Assembly (NCBI GenBank): GCA_025352565.1
Contig: JANXTF010000068.1
Location: 52,425-116,424 of the forward strand
Direction of reading: 5' to 3'
Length of the DNA: 64,000 nt
Origin: Rhodospirillales bacterium
Lineage (GTDB): Bacteria > Pseudomonadota > Alphaproteobacteria > Acetobacterales > Acetobacteraceae
Under the pieces are notes generated by a model. It had not been told where the DNA came from, searched no databases, and saw nothing but the letters and a program-made list of their open reading frames with translations. Below, one piece after another: positions 9,597-18,995 of this stretch (within the stretch, counting starts at the first letter, position 1; each line of letters begins with the position of its first letter). The position numbers and the translations under genes are program-made.

Positions 9597-11108
9597 GTGT
9601 TTTACGGCATGCGGGGCGGGGTGGCGGTGTCGAGCGGTAGCATCAATCAGCGGGCGGTCTACGCGGCAGAACCGCAGCCAGCCGACGAACACAGGCTTTC
9701 GGCCCAGTGGGCGCGTGTGCGCGGCCGGTTGCAGACCGAGGTGGGCGATGCCGAGTACCGCTCATGGCTGCGCCATGTGGCGCTCGTGGGCGTCGATGGC
9801 GACGAGGTCACCATGCGCCTGCCCACGCGCTTTCTGCGCGACTGGGTGCGAAGCCATTACGGCGAGCGCCTGAACGATCTCTGGCGCGCCGAGGATGACC
9901 GCATCCGCCGCGTCGATATCCGCGTCGGCGCGGGTGCGCCGCCGGCTTCCGCCAAGGCGCCGACCGCCGCCAGTGCGATTTCGCCGGAACTGCCGCCGGC
10001 CGAGCTTCCGGCGCGGGAAATCCCCGCGCGCGCGGCCGCTGTGCCGCGGGGTGAGGATCGCCCGGAAATCCGCGGCGATGCGTCGCTTGACCAGCGCTTC
10101 ACCTTCGACAGCTTCGTGGTCGGCAAGCCGAACGAGTTCGCCCATGCCTGCGCCCGCCGCGTGGCCGAGAACCCGGCGTCCCAAGGCTTCAATCCGCTTT
10201 TCCTCTATGGCGGGGTCGGCCTCGGCAAGACGCACCTGATGCACGCCATCGCATGGGAACTGACGTCGCCCGCGCGGGTCGGCGCGCCGGTCTCGGTCGC
10301 CTACATGTCGGCCGAGAAGTTCATGTACAAGTTCATCGCGGCGATCCGCTCGCAATCGACGATGGAGTTCAAGGAGCAGCATCGCAGCGTCGATGTGCTG
10401 ATGATCGACGACCTGCAGTTCCTGATCGGCAAGGACGCGACGCAGGAGGAGTTCTTCCACACCTTCAACGCGCTGGTCGATGCCGGCAAGCAGATCGTGG
10501 TATCGGCCGACAAGTCGCCGTCGGACCTTTCCGGCCTCGAGGACCGTGTCCGCACCCGGCTGGGCTGCGGCATGGTGGCGGATCTGCACGCGACCACGTT
10601 CGAGTTGCGCATCTCCATCCTGGAAGCCAAGGTCGCCCGCACCGGCGTGTCGATTTCCTCCAAGGTGATCGAATACCTGGCCCACAAGATCACCTCCAAC
10701 GTGCGCGAACTCGAAGGATCGCTCAACCGATTGGTGGCCCACGCCAATCTGTTCGGCCGTGCGATCACCCTCGAGACCACGCAGGAGGTGCTGCACGACA
10801 TTCTCAAGGCGCATGACCGCCGCGTGACGATCGAGGAAATCCAGCGCAAAGTCTGCGAGCACTGGAACATCCGCATGACCGACATGTCGTCGGAGCGCCG
10901 CGCCCGCAACGTCGCGCGGCCGCGTCAGGTGGCGATGTATCTCGCCAAACAGCTCACCAGCCGCTCGCTGCCGGAGATCGGCCGCAAATTCGGCAACCGC
11001 GACCACACCACCGTCATGCACGCCGTCCAGCGCATCGGCAGCCTGATGGCGAGCGATGTGGGCTTTGCCGAGGATGTGGAACTGCTGCGGCGGATGCTGG
11101 AGGGGTAG
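9597..11108 (+). CDS. dnaA: Chromosomal replication initiator DnaA
   Basis: AAA+ initiator that binds DnaA boxes and melts oriC; 503 residues from the longest start. Domain I lies near residues 20-95 (WARVRGRLQTEVGDAEYRSW), and a Pro/Ala-rich linker follows to about 160. Domain III carries Walker A GGVGLGKTH and Walker B DVLMIDDLQFL. Domain IV carries the DnaA-box-binding helix-turn-helix with RSLPEIGRKFGNRDHTTVMH. The start is uncertain: GTG 9597, ATG 9609, GTG 9621 and GTG 9627 are all in frame, and a GGGGCGGGG tract favours one of the last two. An overlapping ATG at 9592 is in another frame. Confidence 0.96.
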   Translation: MFYGMRGGVAVSSGSINQRAVYAAEPQPADEHRLSAQWARVRGRLQTEVGDAEYRSWLRHVALVGVDGDEVTMRLPTRFLRDWVRSHYGERLNDLWRAEDDRIRRVDIRVGAGAPPASAKAPTAASAISPELPPAELPAREIPARAAAVPRGEDRPEIRGDASLDQRFTFDSFVVGKPNEFAHACARRVAENPASQGFNPLFLYGGVGLGKTHLMHAIAWELTSPARVGAPVSVAYMSAEKFMYKFIAAIRSQSTMEFKEQHRSVDVLMIDDLQFLIGKDATQEEFFHTFNALVDAGKQIVVSADKSPSDLSGLEDRVRTRLGCGMVADLHATTFELRISILEAKVARTGVSISSKVIEYLAHKITSNVRELEGSLNRLVAHANLFGRAITLETTQEVLHDILKAHDRRVTIEEIQRKVCEHWNIRMTDMSSERRARNVARPRQVAMYLAKQLTSRSLPEIGRKFGNRDHTTVMHAVQRIGSLMASDVGFAEDVELLRRMLEG

Positions 11109-11155
11109 CCTTTCCGCCGCGTTCCCCGGCCTTGGCCGAACCAAACCTCGGCTGT

Positions 11156-12823
11156 CTATTTTGCCGCCGCCGCCCGCAACTGCGCGATCGTCGCCCGCGT
11201 GGTGATCTGCTCCGGGTCGACCCGTAACTCGATCACCGCCGGCTTGCCGCTCGCCGCCGCGCGACGGAACGCGGGCGCGAACGCGGCGGTGGCCGAAACC
11301 GTCTCGCCATGGCCGCCGAACGCCTCGATGAAGCGTGCGAAATCCGGATTGGTGAGCGAGGTGCCGGACACCCGGCCCGGATAGGCGCGCTCCTGGTACA
11401 TGCGGATCGTCCCGTACATCGCGTTGTTGAACACCAGCACGATCGGCGCCACGCCATGGTGGAACGCGGTCGCGATCTCCTGGCCGGTCATCAGGAACCC
11501 GCCATCGCCGACGCAGGCCACCACCTGCCGGCCGCGATGCGAGATCGCCGCCCCGATCGCGGCCGGGACGGCATAGCCCATGGCGCCGTTGGTCGGGCCG
11601 ATGAAGCGCTGGCCGTCGGTGAAGTTGATGAAGCGCGGCGGCCAGGTGGCGAAATTGCCCGCGTCGCAGGTGACGATGGCGTCCGGCGCCAGCAGCCCCG
11701 CCAGCTCGTGCATCACCCGGCCGAGATCGAGTGCGCCCGCCTGGCCGGGCGGCTCCATGCCGGCGAGGCGCAGGGCGCGAAGTGCCCTTGTCCACGCCGA
11801 CCATGCGGGGGCCTGGGGCGCGGGCAGGGCGACCAGCGTTGCCGCCGCCACGTTCACATCGGCCACGATTCCGAGCGCCGGGCGGAACACCCGGCCGATC
11901 TCGGATGCCTCGGGATGGATGTGGATGATGGGCACGCCGCCGGTGGCGGGAAACAGAGTGTAGCCCTGCGTCACCGCCTCGCCCAGGCGCGTGCCGATCG
12001 CCAGGATCAGGTCGGCTTCCTTCGCGCGCGCGACCAGAGCGGGGTCGGAGCCCACGCCCAGATCGCCGACGAAATTGTCCAGCGTGCCGTCATAGATCGA
12101 CTGGCGGCGGAAGCCGACGGCGGCGGGAATTCCGTGCGCCACCAGGAAATGGCGGATGTCGGCACGGCCCTGCTCGCTCCAGCACGACCCGCCAAGGATC
12201 GCGAGCGGGCGCTCGGCGCGTGCCAGCATTCCGGAAAGTGCCGCGATCGCGGCTGGATCGGGAAACGCCCGCGACACCGGCGCACGCCCGATATCGGGCA
12301 CGTCCACCATCCGCTTCTGCATCTCCTCCGACAGCGCGATCACCACCGGCCCCGGCCGGCCGGTGGTCGCCACGTCCACCGCATGTGCCACCAGTTCGGG
12401 GATGCGCGCCGCGTCGTCGATCTGCGTCACCCATTTGGCCAGCGGCTGGAACATCCGCCGGTAATCGACTTCCTGGAAGCTTTCGCGGTCGGTTTCCTCG
12501 AACGGGATCTGCCCCACGAACAGCAACAGCGGGGTGCTGTCCTGCTGGGCGATATGCACGCCGATGGCGCCGTGGCAGGCGCCCGGCCCGCGCGTCACGA
12601 ACGCCGCCGCCGGCCGCCCGGTCAGTTTGCCGCAGGCTTCCGCCATGTTCACGCACCCGGCTTCGAACCGGCACGTCACCAACTCGATACGGTCCTGGAC
12701 GGCATACAGCCCGTCGAGCACGTCGAGGTAGCTCTCGCCCGGCACCGCAAACACATGCCCGATGCCCTGCGCCACCAGCGCGTCCGCCAGAACCCGTCCG
12801 CCGCTGCGTGATGTGCCGCTCAT
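11156..12823 (-). CDS. ThDP-dependent acetolactate synthase-like enzyme
   Basis: Member of the thiamine-diphosphate family with acetolactate synthase, benzoylformate decarboxylase and sulfoacetaldehyde acetyltransferase; 555 residues. The N-terminal PYR domain has the catalytic-Glu motif AVPGESYLDVLD and RFEAGCVNMAEACGKLTGR. The central domain runs from about 190 to 330. The C-terminal PP domain has the metal/ThDP motif GDGGFLMTGQEIATA ending in VFNN. ATG 12823 follows GAGGGAA; an in-frame ATG at 12841 is possible. It is convergent with dnaA and divergent from the RAM-domain gene. No small regulatory subunit is adjacent, so a role in branched-chain synthesis is not implied. Confidence 0.88.
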   Translation of the reverse strand: MSGTSRSGGRVLADALVAQGIGHVFAVPGESYLDVLDGLYAVQDRIELVTCRFEAGCVNMAEACGKLTGRPAAAFVTRGPGACHGAIGVHIAQQDSTPLLLFVGQIPFEETDRESFQEVDYRRMFQPLAKWVTQIDDAARIPELVAHAVDVATTGRPGPVVIALSEEMQKRMVDVPDIGRAPVSRAFPDPAAIAALSGMLARAERPLAILGGSCWSEQGRADIRHFLVAHGIPAAVGFRRQSIYDGTLDNFVGDLGVGSDPALVARAKEADLILAIGTRLGEAVTQGYTLFPATGGVPIIHIHPEASEIGRVFRPALGIVADVNVAAATLVALPAPQAPAWSAWTRALRALRLAGMEPPGQAGALDLGRVMHELAGLLAPDAIVTCDAGNFATWPPRFINFTDGQRFIGPTNGAMGYAVPAAIGAAISHRGRQVVACVGDGGFLMTGQEIATAFHHGVAPIVLVFNNAMYGTIRMYQERAYPGRVSGTSLTNPDFARFIEAFGGHGETVSATAAFAPAFRRAAASGKPAVIELRVDPEQITTRATIAQLRAAAAK

Positions 12824-12938
12824 TGCCGTATTCCCTCGCATCCAGCCAAGAGAGTACAGTCGGTTCCGGCGACGGCGCCAGCCCGGTTGGCGCGCCGCCG
12901 GCAGAAGTGGCATCGTCGGCCGTGTTCAGGAGGCGCCC

Positions 12939-13184
12939 ATGCGACCCATCTTTGTCATGATCAAGTGTGAGATGGGCCGCGCCTACGCGGTGGCCCGGCA
13001 GGCGGCCGACGAAATCGCCGAATTGTCCGAACTGCACTCCACGTCGGGGCAATACGATTTGCTCGGCAAGTTCTACCTGGAGGCGTCGCAGGACACCGGC
13101 CTATTCGTGACGGAGAAGATCCAGACGCTTCCGGGTGTAAAAGATACCTACACCTTGATTACGTTCAACGCCTTCACCGGATAA
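12939..13184 (+). CDS. Stand-alone Lrp/AsnC ligand-binding (RAM) domain protein
   Basis: An 81-residue protein consisting of the RAM effector domain alone, without the helix-turn-helix of Lrp/AsnC regulators. It opens RPIFVMIKCEMGRAYAVA, has a central SGQYDLLGKFY typical of the 'G-x-YD' ligand pocket, and ends VKDTYTLITFNAF. A strong CAGGAGG site precedes ATG 12939. Such proteins form oligomers that may bind amino acids or modulate full-length Lrp relatives. The divergent ThDP enzyme makes amino-acid-linked control plausible, but this is inference. Confidence 0.82.
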   Translation: MRPIFVMIKCEMGRAYAVARQAADEIAELSELHSTSGQYDLLGKFYLEASQDTGLFVTEKIQTLPGVKDTYTLITFNAFTG

Positions 13185-13227
13185 TCCGTAGACGGGTCAG
13201 CGGCGGTTGGGCCCTCCCGTGGGTTCC

Positions 13228-13906
<679 letters not shown>

Positions 13907-13914
<8 letters not shown>

Positions 13915-15133
13915 GGATCGCCTCCACCGGGTCGAGTCTGGCGGCACGCAGGGCCGGGAACATCGCAGCCAGCAGGCCGGTGATTGTCGCAAGAACGGCG
14001 GTAATGACGAACAGGCTGCGCTCGAACACCAGCGGGAACATCTCCGACCCGTCGGCTTGCTTCACGGTGGAATGCCAGTACACCAACCCTCCCACCCCGA
14101 CCGCCGAGCCGAGCAGCGCCCCGACGAAGCCCAGCAGCCCGCCCTGGATCAAAAAGATCCGCAGCACCTGCCCGCGCGACCCCCCCATGGCCCGCAGGAT
14201 ACCGATGTCCTTCGACCGCTGAATGACGGAAACGACCAACACGGCCGCGATCCCGAACGCGACGGACAGCGCCACGAAGACGCGGATCAGGTTGTTGGAG
14301 GTCTGCTGTGCGTTGATGGCAGTGAAAAACTGCGCGTTCGTCCGGATCCAGCTATCGGCCTGCACGGCGTTGGACGCCTGGATGCGCCTCGCGACGGTCT
14401 CGGCGGCGTAGATGTCGCGCACCGTAAGGTCGATCGTCGTGACGCCGCCGATGGTGCCGAGCAGCGACTGCGCCGTGCGCAGCGCCACGTAGCTGCTGCG
14501 CTCGTTGGCGGCCTTGTTGCCGAGGTCGATGACGCCGGTGATCTTCAACACGACCGCCGTGCCGGACGCCGCCTGGACGCGCAGCTTGTCGCCAAGGCTT
14601 GCGCCAAGATCCTTTGCAAGCTCGGTGCCGACGATGATGTCGTCGCTGGTCAGCCGCGCCTCTCCGGCGACGATGTAGTCGGGCACACGGACGATCCGGA
14701 AGTATGAGGCAGGCTCGATGCCGGAAATCGAGATCGCGCGGCTGGCGTCGCCGCGGACCGCCAGGGCCGAGCCGGACATGGTGGGCGAGACTGCCGTGAT
14801 CTCGGGGATGGCCAGCATCCGGTCGCGTATCTTCGGCCACTGGTCGATCGAGATAGTACGCTGGCTGGGGCGCTGGATGGTCGCGCTCTCGAACTCGCCG
14901 GGGCCGTTGCGGAGGGGCCGGGCGACCTGGTCCGGCGGCAGCAACTGGATTTGGGCCTGCGATGTCAGCACGCGCTTCAGGAAATTCGCCTGCAAGCCGG
15001 TCAGCAATGCCGACATGAAGACGATGACGCCGACGCCGATGGCGATGCCGCTGATAATGAACAGTGTCTGCGCCCGGCCTTCCCGCAGGAACCGCACGGC
15101 AGCGATCCACTCGAACGGAAGCCAGCGGTTCAT
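13907..15133 (-). CDS. FtsX/MacB-type ABC transporter permease
   Basis: Membrane subunit of the MacAB-like exporter; 408 residues. TM1 lies near residues 22-45 ([15 protein letters not shown]), then a large periplasmic MacB-type domain to about 270, then three C-terminal helices with the motif [23 protein letters not shown] in the coupling loop. The end [15 protein letters not shown] is the classic FtsX-family tail. The start overlaps the adaptor stop by four bases (ATGA). Confidence 0.9.
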
Positions 15134-16467
15134 GGCGATATCGGCCTGATCCGCTGCCCGGTGAGCACGCCGGAGTTCGCGGGAACCGCGGCATCGCCTT
15201 CCGCAAGCCCCTCCAGGACCTCGACCAGGGCGCTGCCCTGCAGCCCCATTCGGACCGGCTGCTGATAGGCCCGTCCGCCGCGCACACCCATAACCCAGGG
15301 CTTTCCCGACAGGGCATCGTGCACCGACCGGCCCGGCAGCACGAGCGTGGAGTCACGCCTGGCAACCTCGATGTCGACGGATACGGTCATGTCCTGCCGC
15401 AGCGTGACCGGCGGGTCGGGGACGGTCAGCTTCACCTGTACCGAGGCCCGCGCGATGTCCACGCCTGGGTTGATGTAGGAGACGACGGCCGCCATGCGCT
15501 GGTCGGGATAGGCGTCGGCGGAGGCCACGGCTGGCTGGCCCAGCGCCAGCTTGCCCAGGTTGCGCTCGTCGATCTGCAGGACAAGCTGCGTCGCCCCGGC
15601 CGGCGCCAGCACCAACAGCGCCTTGCCAGGCTGCACGACGCTGCCTTGCTCGACGTTTCGGATGATCAGAATGCCGTCGCGGGGTGCCGGAATGGTCGCG
15701 TAGCCGAGGCGGGAGGTGGCCGTGTCCACGTTCGCGCGGGCCTGGTTCAGTTGCGTCTGCCCAGTCACGTAGTCGCTGCCGCCGGGGCTGGCCGTATAGA
15801 TTTGCAGCTCCGCTGTCCGCACTTGGGTGCGCGCCACGTCGAGGTTCTTCTGCGCCTCATCGAGAGCGGCGCGGGTGGCATAGCCGTTCCGCGCCAGCTC
15901 CGACGCCCGGCCGAACGTCTGCTGCGTGTTGAGCAGCGTGGCCTGCGCCTCCCGGAGCGTGGCGCGCGCCATCGGCAGCGTCAGCTCCTCGATCTGGCGC
16001 ATATGGGCCGCAGCCTGCGCCGCGGCGCCCTGGGCCTGGGCCACGGCTGCCTGCAACTCGCTGGACCGCAGCAACACGAGCGGTTGCCCTGCGGTCACAC
16101 GCTGGCCTTCCTGGACGGGAACGTCCGTCACCGTGCCGGTGATCTGGCTGCCGATCTCGACCCGGAACGGGGTCTCCACGTGTCCGCTGGCGACCACGGT
16201 CTCAATCAGCGCGCCGCGCTTGACCTGGTCTATGACGATGGCCGTGCCGATCAGAACCCGCGCGCCTTGCCACCCGCCGACGCCGACCACAAACATCGCC
16301 GCCAAGACGATCCATCGGTGCGTCCACAGCGCCGCCCCGACGCGCGCCAGCCCGCCGCGGCGGACAGGTGGGACCGCAACAAGTGCTGGGGGTGTTCCGG
16401 CGTCCATGCGTGCAAGCGCCTTGGTTGGCGACGCCACGAGGTCGCTGGGTTTCTGGGATACTCGCAT
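15130..16467 (-). CDS. HlyD/MacA-like periplasmic adaptor
   Basis: Membrane-fusion adaptor of the MacAB-type exporter; 445 residues from ATG 16467. A cytoplasmic N-terminus is followed by one TM (HRWIVLAAMFVVGVGGW), a barrel-sandwich half (GHVETPFRVEIGSQITGTV), a long coiled coil rich in Ala/Gln near residues 130-215, the second lipoyl half (IPAPRDGILIIRNVEQGSVV) and a beta-barrel region. GTG 16509 and ATG 16407 are alternative starts. A copy of the recurrent 15-bp box lies at 16511-16525, pointing towards this gene. Confidence 0.88.
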   Translation of the reverse strand: MRVSQKPSDLVASPTKALARMDAGTPPALVAVPPVRRGGLARVGAALWTHRWIVLAAMFVVGVGGWQGARVLIGTAIVIDQVKRGALIETVVASGHVETPFRVEIGSQITGTVTDVPVQEGQRVTAGQPLVLLRSSELQAAVAQAQGAAAQAAAHMRQIEELTLPMARATLREAQATLLNTQQTFGRASELARNGYATRAALDEAQKNLDVARTQVRTAELQIYTASPGGSDYVTGQTQLNQARANVDTATSRLGYATIPAPRDGILIIRNVEQGSVVQPGKALLVLAPAGATQLVLQIDERNLGKLALGQPAVASADAYPDQRMAAVVSYINPGVDIARASVQVKLTVPDPPVTLRQDMTVSVDIEVARRDSTLVLPGRSVHDALSGKPWVMGVRGGRAYQQPVRMGLQGSALVEVLEGLAEGDAAVPANSGVLTGQRIRPISP

Positions 16468-16510
16468 TGCCAAGGCAACATCGCCTGGCACGGGATACTT
16501 GTAGCACACT

Positions 16511-16525
16511 CGGAAAATACTCAGG
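16511..16525 (-). promoter_or_regulatory. FixJ-like box 1 (CTGAGTATTTTCCG), upstream of the MacAB-like operon
   Basis: Reading on the minus strand, CTGAGTATTTTCCG lies about 44 bases before ATG 16467. The same 14-mer recurs at 43835-43849 ahead of uspA. It lies in the 54-base gap after the hybrid kinase stop. Confidence 0.5.
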
Positions 16526-16563
16526 ACATCGCTTCCGTGAAGCCCGAACCTCCCATCTGGAGC

Positions 16564-18186
16564 TCAGGTCGTCATCGCCGCGTCAGGCCTATCCAAAATC
16601 TCCCGAACCTTCCTGCCGAGTCCAGCATAGGCGAACGGCTTGGCCAACAAGTCGGCGTCCTGATTACCCCTGGCTGGGTCGGGCACGACCGCGCGCGCCG
16701 AACTGGACGTGAACAGAACCTGGAGAGAGGGGTGTCGTCGTTTCGCCTCTCTGGCCAACTGCCATCCAGTCATTCCGCCCCGCAACTCGATGTCGGTGAA
16801 CAGGAGGTCTATTGCCGGCTCCGCGTCCATCGCCAGCAATGCGGCGCGACCGTCAGACGCCTCAACGACGCGGTAGCCGAGTTCATGCAAGATGCCGACG
16901 CTGTGGGCCCGCACCTCCGCGTCGTATTCGACGACCATGATGGCCTCGCCCCGGGTGGCGAGGCCAACCAGCCCCACCGGGAGCGGGATGCCGTCTGGAA
17001 CACGTTGTGCTGGTATCGTGGGGAAAAGAAGCCTGAAAACCGTCCCGCAACCCGGCGAGCTTTCGATCTCGACGAATCCTCCCGACTGCCGGACGAAGCC
17101 GTAAACCTGCGCTAGGCCGAGACCCGTTCCCTTGCCGACCTCCTTGGTTGTGAAGAACGGTTCGAAGACCCTGTCGCGAACCTCTTTCGCCATCCCGTGA
17201 CCAGTGTCCCTGACAGCAATGAAGCTGTAGGAGCCGGGTTGGACACTCTCATTCTTTAGCATAGACGCGTCGAGGTGGATTTCTGCCGTCTCGATGGTCA
17301 GCGTTCCGCCGCCGGCCATTGCGTCGCGGGCATTCAAGGCAATGTTCAACAAGGCATCTTCAAGCTGACTCGCGTCGATCGATACGAGCCGCGACTCCTT
17401 TGCAAGCTCGAGCCGAACCGATATCGTTTCGCCCAACGAATTGGCCAGCATCCCGTGCATGCGTCCCACGAGCACGTTCAGGTCGACCGGCTTTGGATCG
17501 AGGATCTGCTGCCTTGCGAACGCCAGCAGGCGGCTGGTCAGCTTCACAGCCCGCGCTGAGCCGCGTGCCGCATAGTCCAGCGCGCGTTGCAGACGAGGAG
17601 AGACGACCTCGCCGCTTCGCTGTACCGTGTCGATGTTTCCGATGATAATCGTCAGCGCGTTGTTGAAGTCGTGCGCGATCCCGCCAGTGAGAAGACCCAA
17701 CGATTCCATTTTCTGCGCCTGGTGCAAGGCATCCAGGGCCTGGCGAAGCTGCCCTTCGAGCCTCTTGCGTTCGGTGATGTCGACGATGATCGAGAGGGTC
17801 ATCGTGCCTGCGTCGGTCTGGATCGGGCTCAGTCCGATTTCAACGGGAAACTCGCTCCCGTCGTTCCGAAGGGCGAAGAGCTCGCGTCCGTTGCCCATGG
17901 GCCTCGCCAACGGTGCGGTGAAGAACGAGCTACGAAGTCCCGCATGGTTTCCCCTGTAGCGGACGGGGATCAACATCTCCACGGGATGGTGGAGAAGTTC
18001 GGCCAGGCCGTAGCCGAACAGCCGCTGCGTCTCAATGTTGACCATCTCGATCTGCCCGAACTGGTCGACGATCACCATCGCGTTCGGCGCGCGTTCAACC
18101 ACCTGTCGGAACAGCCCCTCGCCGGCTCGCAGAGATAGATGTCCGGTTTCTGGTCCGGCATTGAGAGCGAAGGTGTCGTTCTGCAT
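16564..18186 (-). CDS. PAS hybrid sensor histidine kinase with receiver domain
   Basis: Soluble sensor kinase, 540 residues, with no TM segment. A PAS domain (residues 25-150; [16 protein letters not shown], ending in [13 protein letters not shown]) precedes a HisKA-type domain with the phospho-acceptor in [14 protein letters not shown] (His near residue 171). The HATPase_c has an N-box ([10 protein letters not shown]), G1 (RDTGHGM) and G2 ([14 protein letters not shown]). The C-terminal REC domain starts [11 protein letters not shown] and carries the phospho-Asp in LLFTDIEL. The PAS is FixL-like in style, but I cannot show a heme His. The acidic cluster has EYD rather than EDD. It lies just upstream of the MacAB-like operon on the same strand. 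Confidence 0.9.
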   Translation of the reverse strand: MQNDTFALNAGPETGHLSLRAGEGLFRQVVERAPNAMVIVDQFGQIEMVNIETQRLFGYGLAELLHHPVEMLIPVRYRGNHAGLRSSFFTAPLARPMGNGRELFALRNDGSEFPVEIGLSPIQTDAGTMTLSIIVDITERKRLEGQLRQALDALHQAQKMESLGLLTGGIAHDFNNALTIIIGNIDTVQRSGEVVSPRLQRALDYAARGSARAVKLTSRLLAFARQQILDPKPVDLNVLVGRMHGMLANSLGETISVRLELAKESRLVSIDASQLEDALLNIALNARDAMAGGGTLTIETAEIHLDASMLKNESVQPGSYSFIAVRDTGHGMAKEVRDRVFEPFFTTKEVGKGTGLGLAQVYGFVRQSGGFVEIESSPGCGTVFRLLFPTIPAQRVPDGIPLPVGLVGLATRGEAIMVVEYDAEVRAHSVGILHELGYRVVEASDGRAALLAMDAEPAIDLLFTDIELRGGMTGWQLAREAKRRHPSLQVLFTSSSARAVVPDPARGNQDADLLAKPFAYAGLGRKVREILDRPDAAMTT

Positions 18187-18507
18187 GAGCTTGCTCCTGG
18201 CGTCAGCTCTGGCCTGCCCGGCAGCTCTGGCCTGCCCGGCATTTGCGCTGGCCGTTATCCGCTTCGTCAGCCGGGCGGGATGCTGTAGCCAAGGTCAATA
18301 GGCGCCGTTTCGAGATCAAAGGCCAGCAAGCATCGACGAGCCGCAAACGCCAGCAGACCGGCATGCCGGATTTAGTACCCCGCGCGCCGCGCCGTCGGAT
18401 GCGGAATCGAACCTTTTCAGTAAGCAAGCCCTGGTCTCGGCCGCTGGGGAGAAGGGCTCGCCCCAGATTCCATCCACTGGCTTTGTCGCGCGATCGACAT
18501 TCGCTTT
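18187..18507. other. Intergenic stretch with an 18-bp tandem duplication
   Basis: 321 bases between the kinase start and the cytochrome stop. CAGCTCTGGCCTGCCCGG is present twice in direct tandem at 18204-18239. Beyond that I see no coding capacity I would defend, no clear promoter and no box of the recurrent type. Confidence 0.7.
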
Positions 18508-18843
18508 TCATCCATTTTGGGGCCGCAGACTTAAAATATAGGCGACGATGTCGTCGATTTGTGGCTGCGTTAACGCGAAGTCGGGCATCGGTCCGTGCGA
18601 CGTCTGGAGAAACGAGTGCAGCGACATGCTGGTCGTCGACGTCATCTTCGCAATAGCGGCAAACGCAGGCACCGAGTCGCGCGCCGAGTTTGCATCACGC
18701 CCGACCAAGTGACAGTTGCTGCACCAAGTCAGCGCGATCTGCTCTCCTGGCGCGGCGACGCCGGATTGGGCGAGCGCGTGCCCAAAGGGAAACAGCACCG
18801 TAGCACCCGCCACAAAAAAGCATCGCACAGCGAAAAATTTCAT
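18508..18843 (-). CDS. Small periplasmic cytochrome c
   Basis: Monoheme class I cytochrome c, 111 residues. ATG 18843 gives a clean Sec signal peptide (KFFAVRCFFVAGATVLFPF, cleavage after ALA). The heme site CSNCH sits near residue 43, and the distal Met is expected in GPMPDF near residue 88, followed by the C-terminal helix QPQIDDIVAYILSL. Likely a soluble electron carrier in respiration. It is monocistronic by spacing, facing the kinase on one side and ndvB on the other. Confidence 0.9.
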   Translation of the reverse strand: MKFFAVRCFFVAGATVLFPFGHALAQSGVAAPGEQIALTWCSNCHLVGRDANSARDSVPAFAAIAKMTSTTSMSLHSFLQTSHGPMPDFALTQPQIDDIVAYILSLRPQNG

Positions 18844-18995
18844 ACGCCCGCTCCATTCTTTTTGCTTGAGGAATAGCGCGCGCCGTTTTCCTCTGGAATT
18901 TTTCAACCGCGCCTCGAGAAGACATCGTCGACTGCCCAGCGTCAAGCAATACCCCCGGATCAGCGCTGGTAAACGTTATCAGGCTTCGATCGCGA

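Noticed and set aside
9762..11804. 680-codon minus-strand frame across dnaA
   Set aside because: Shadow of dnaA and of the ThDP enzyme's other frame; no domain.
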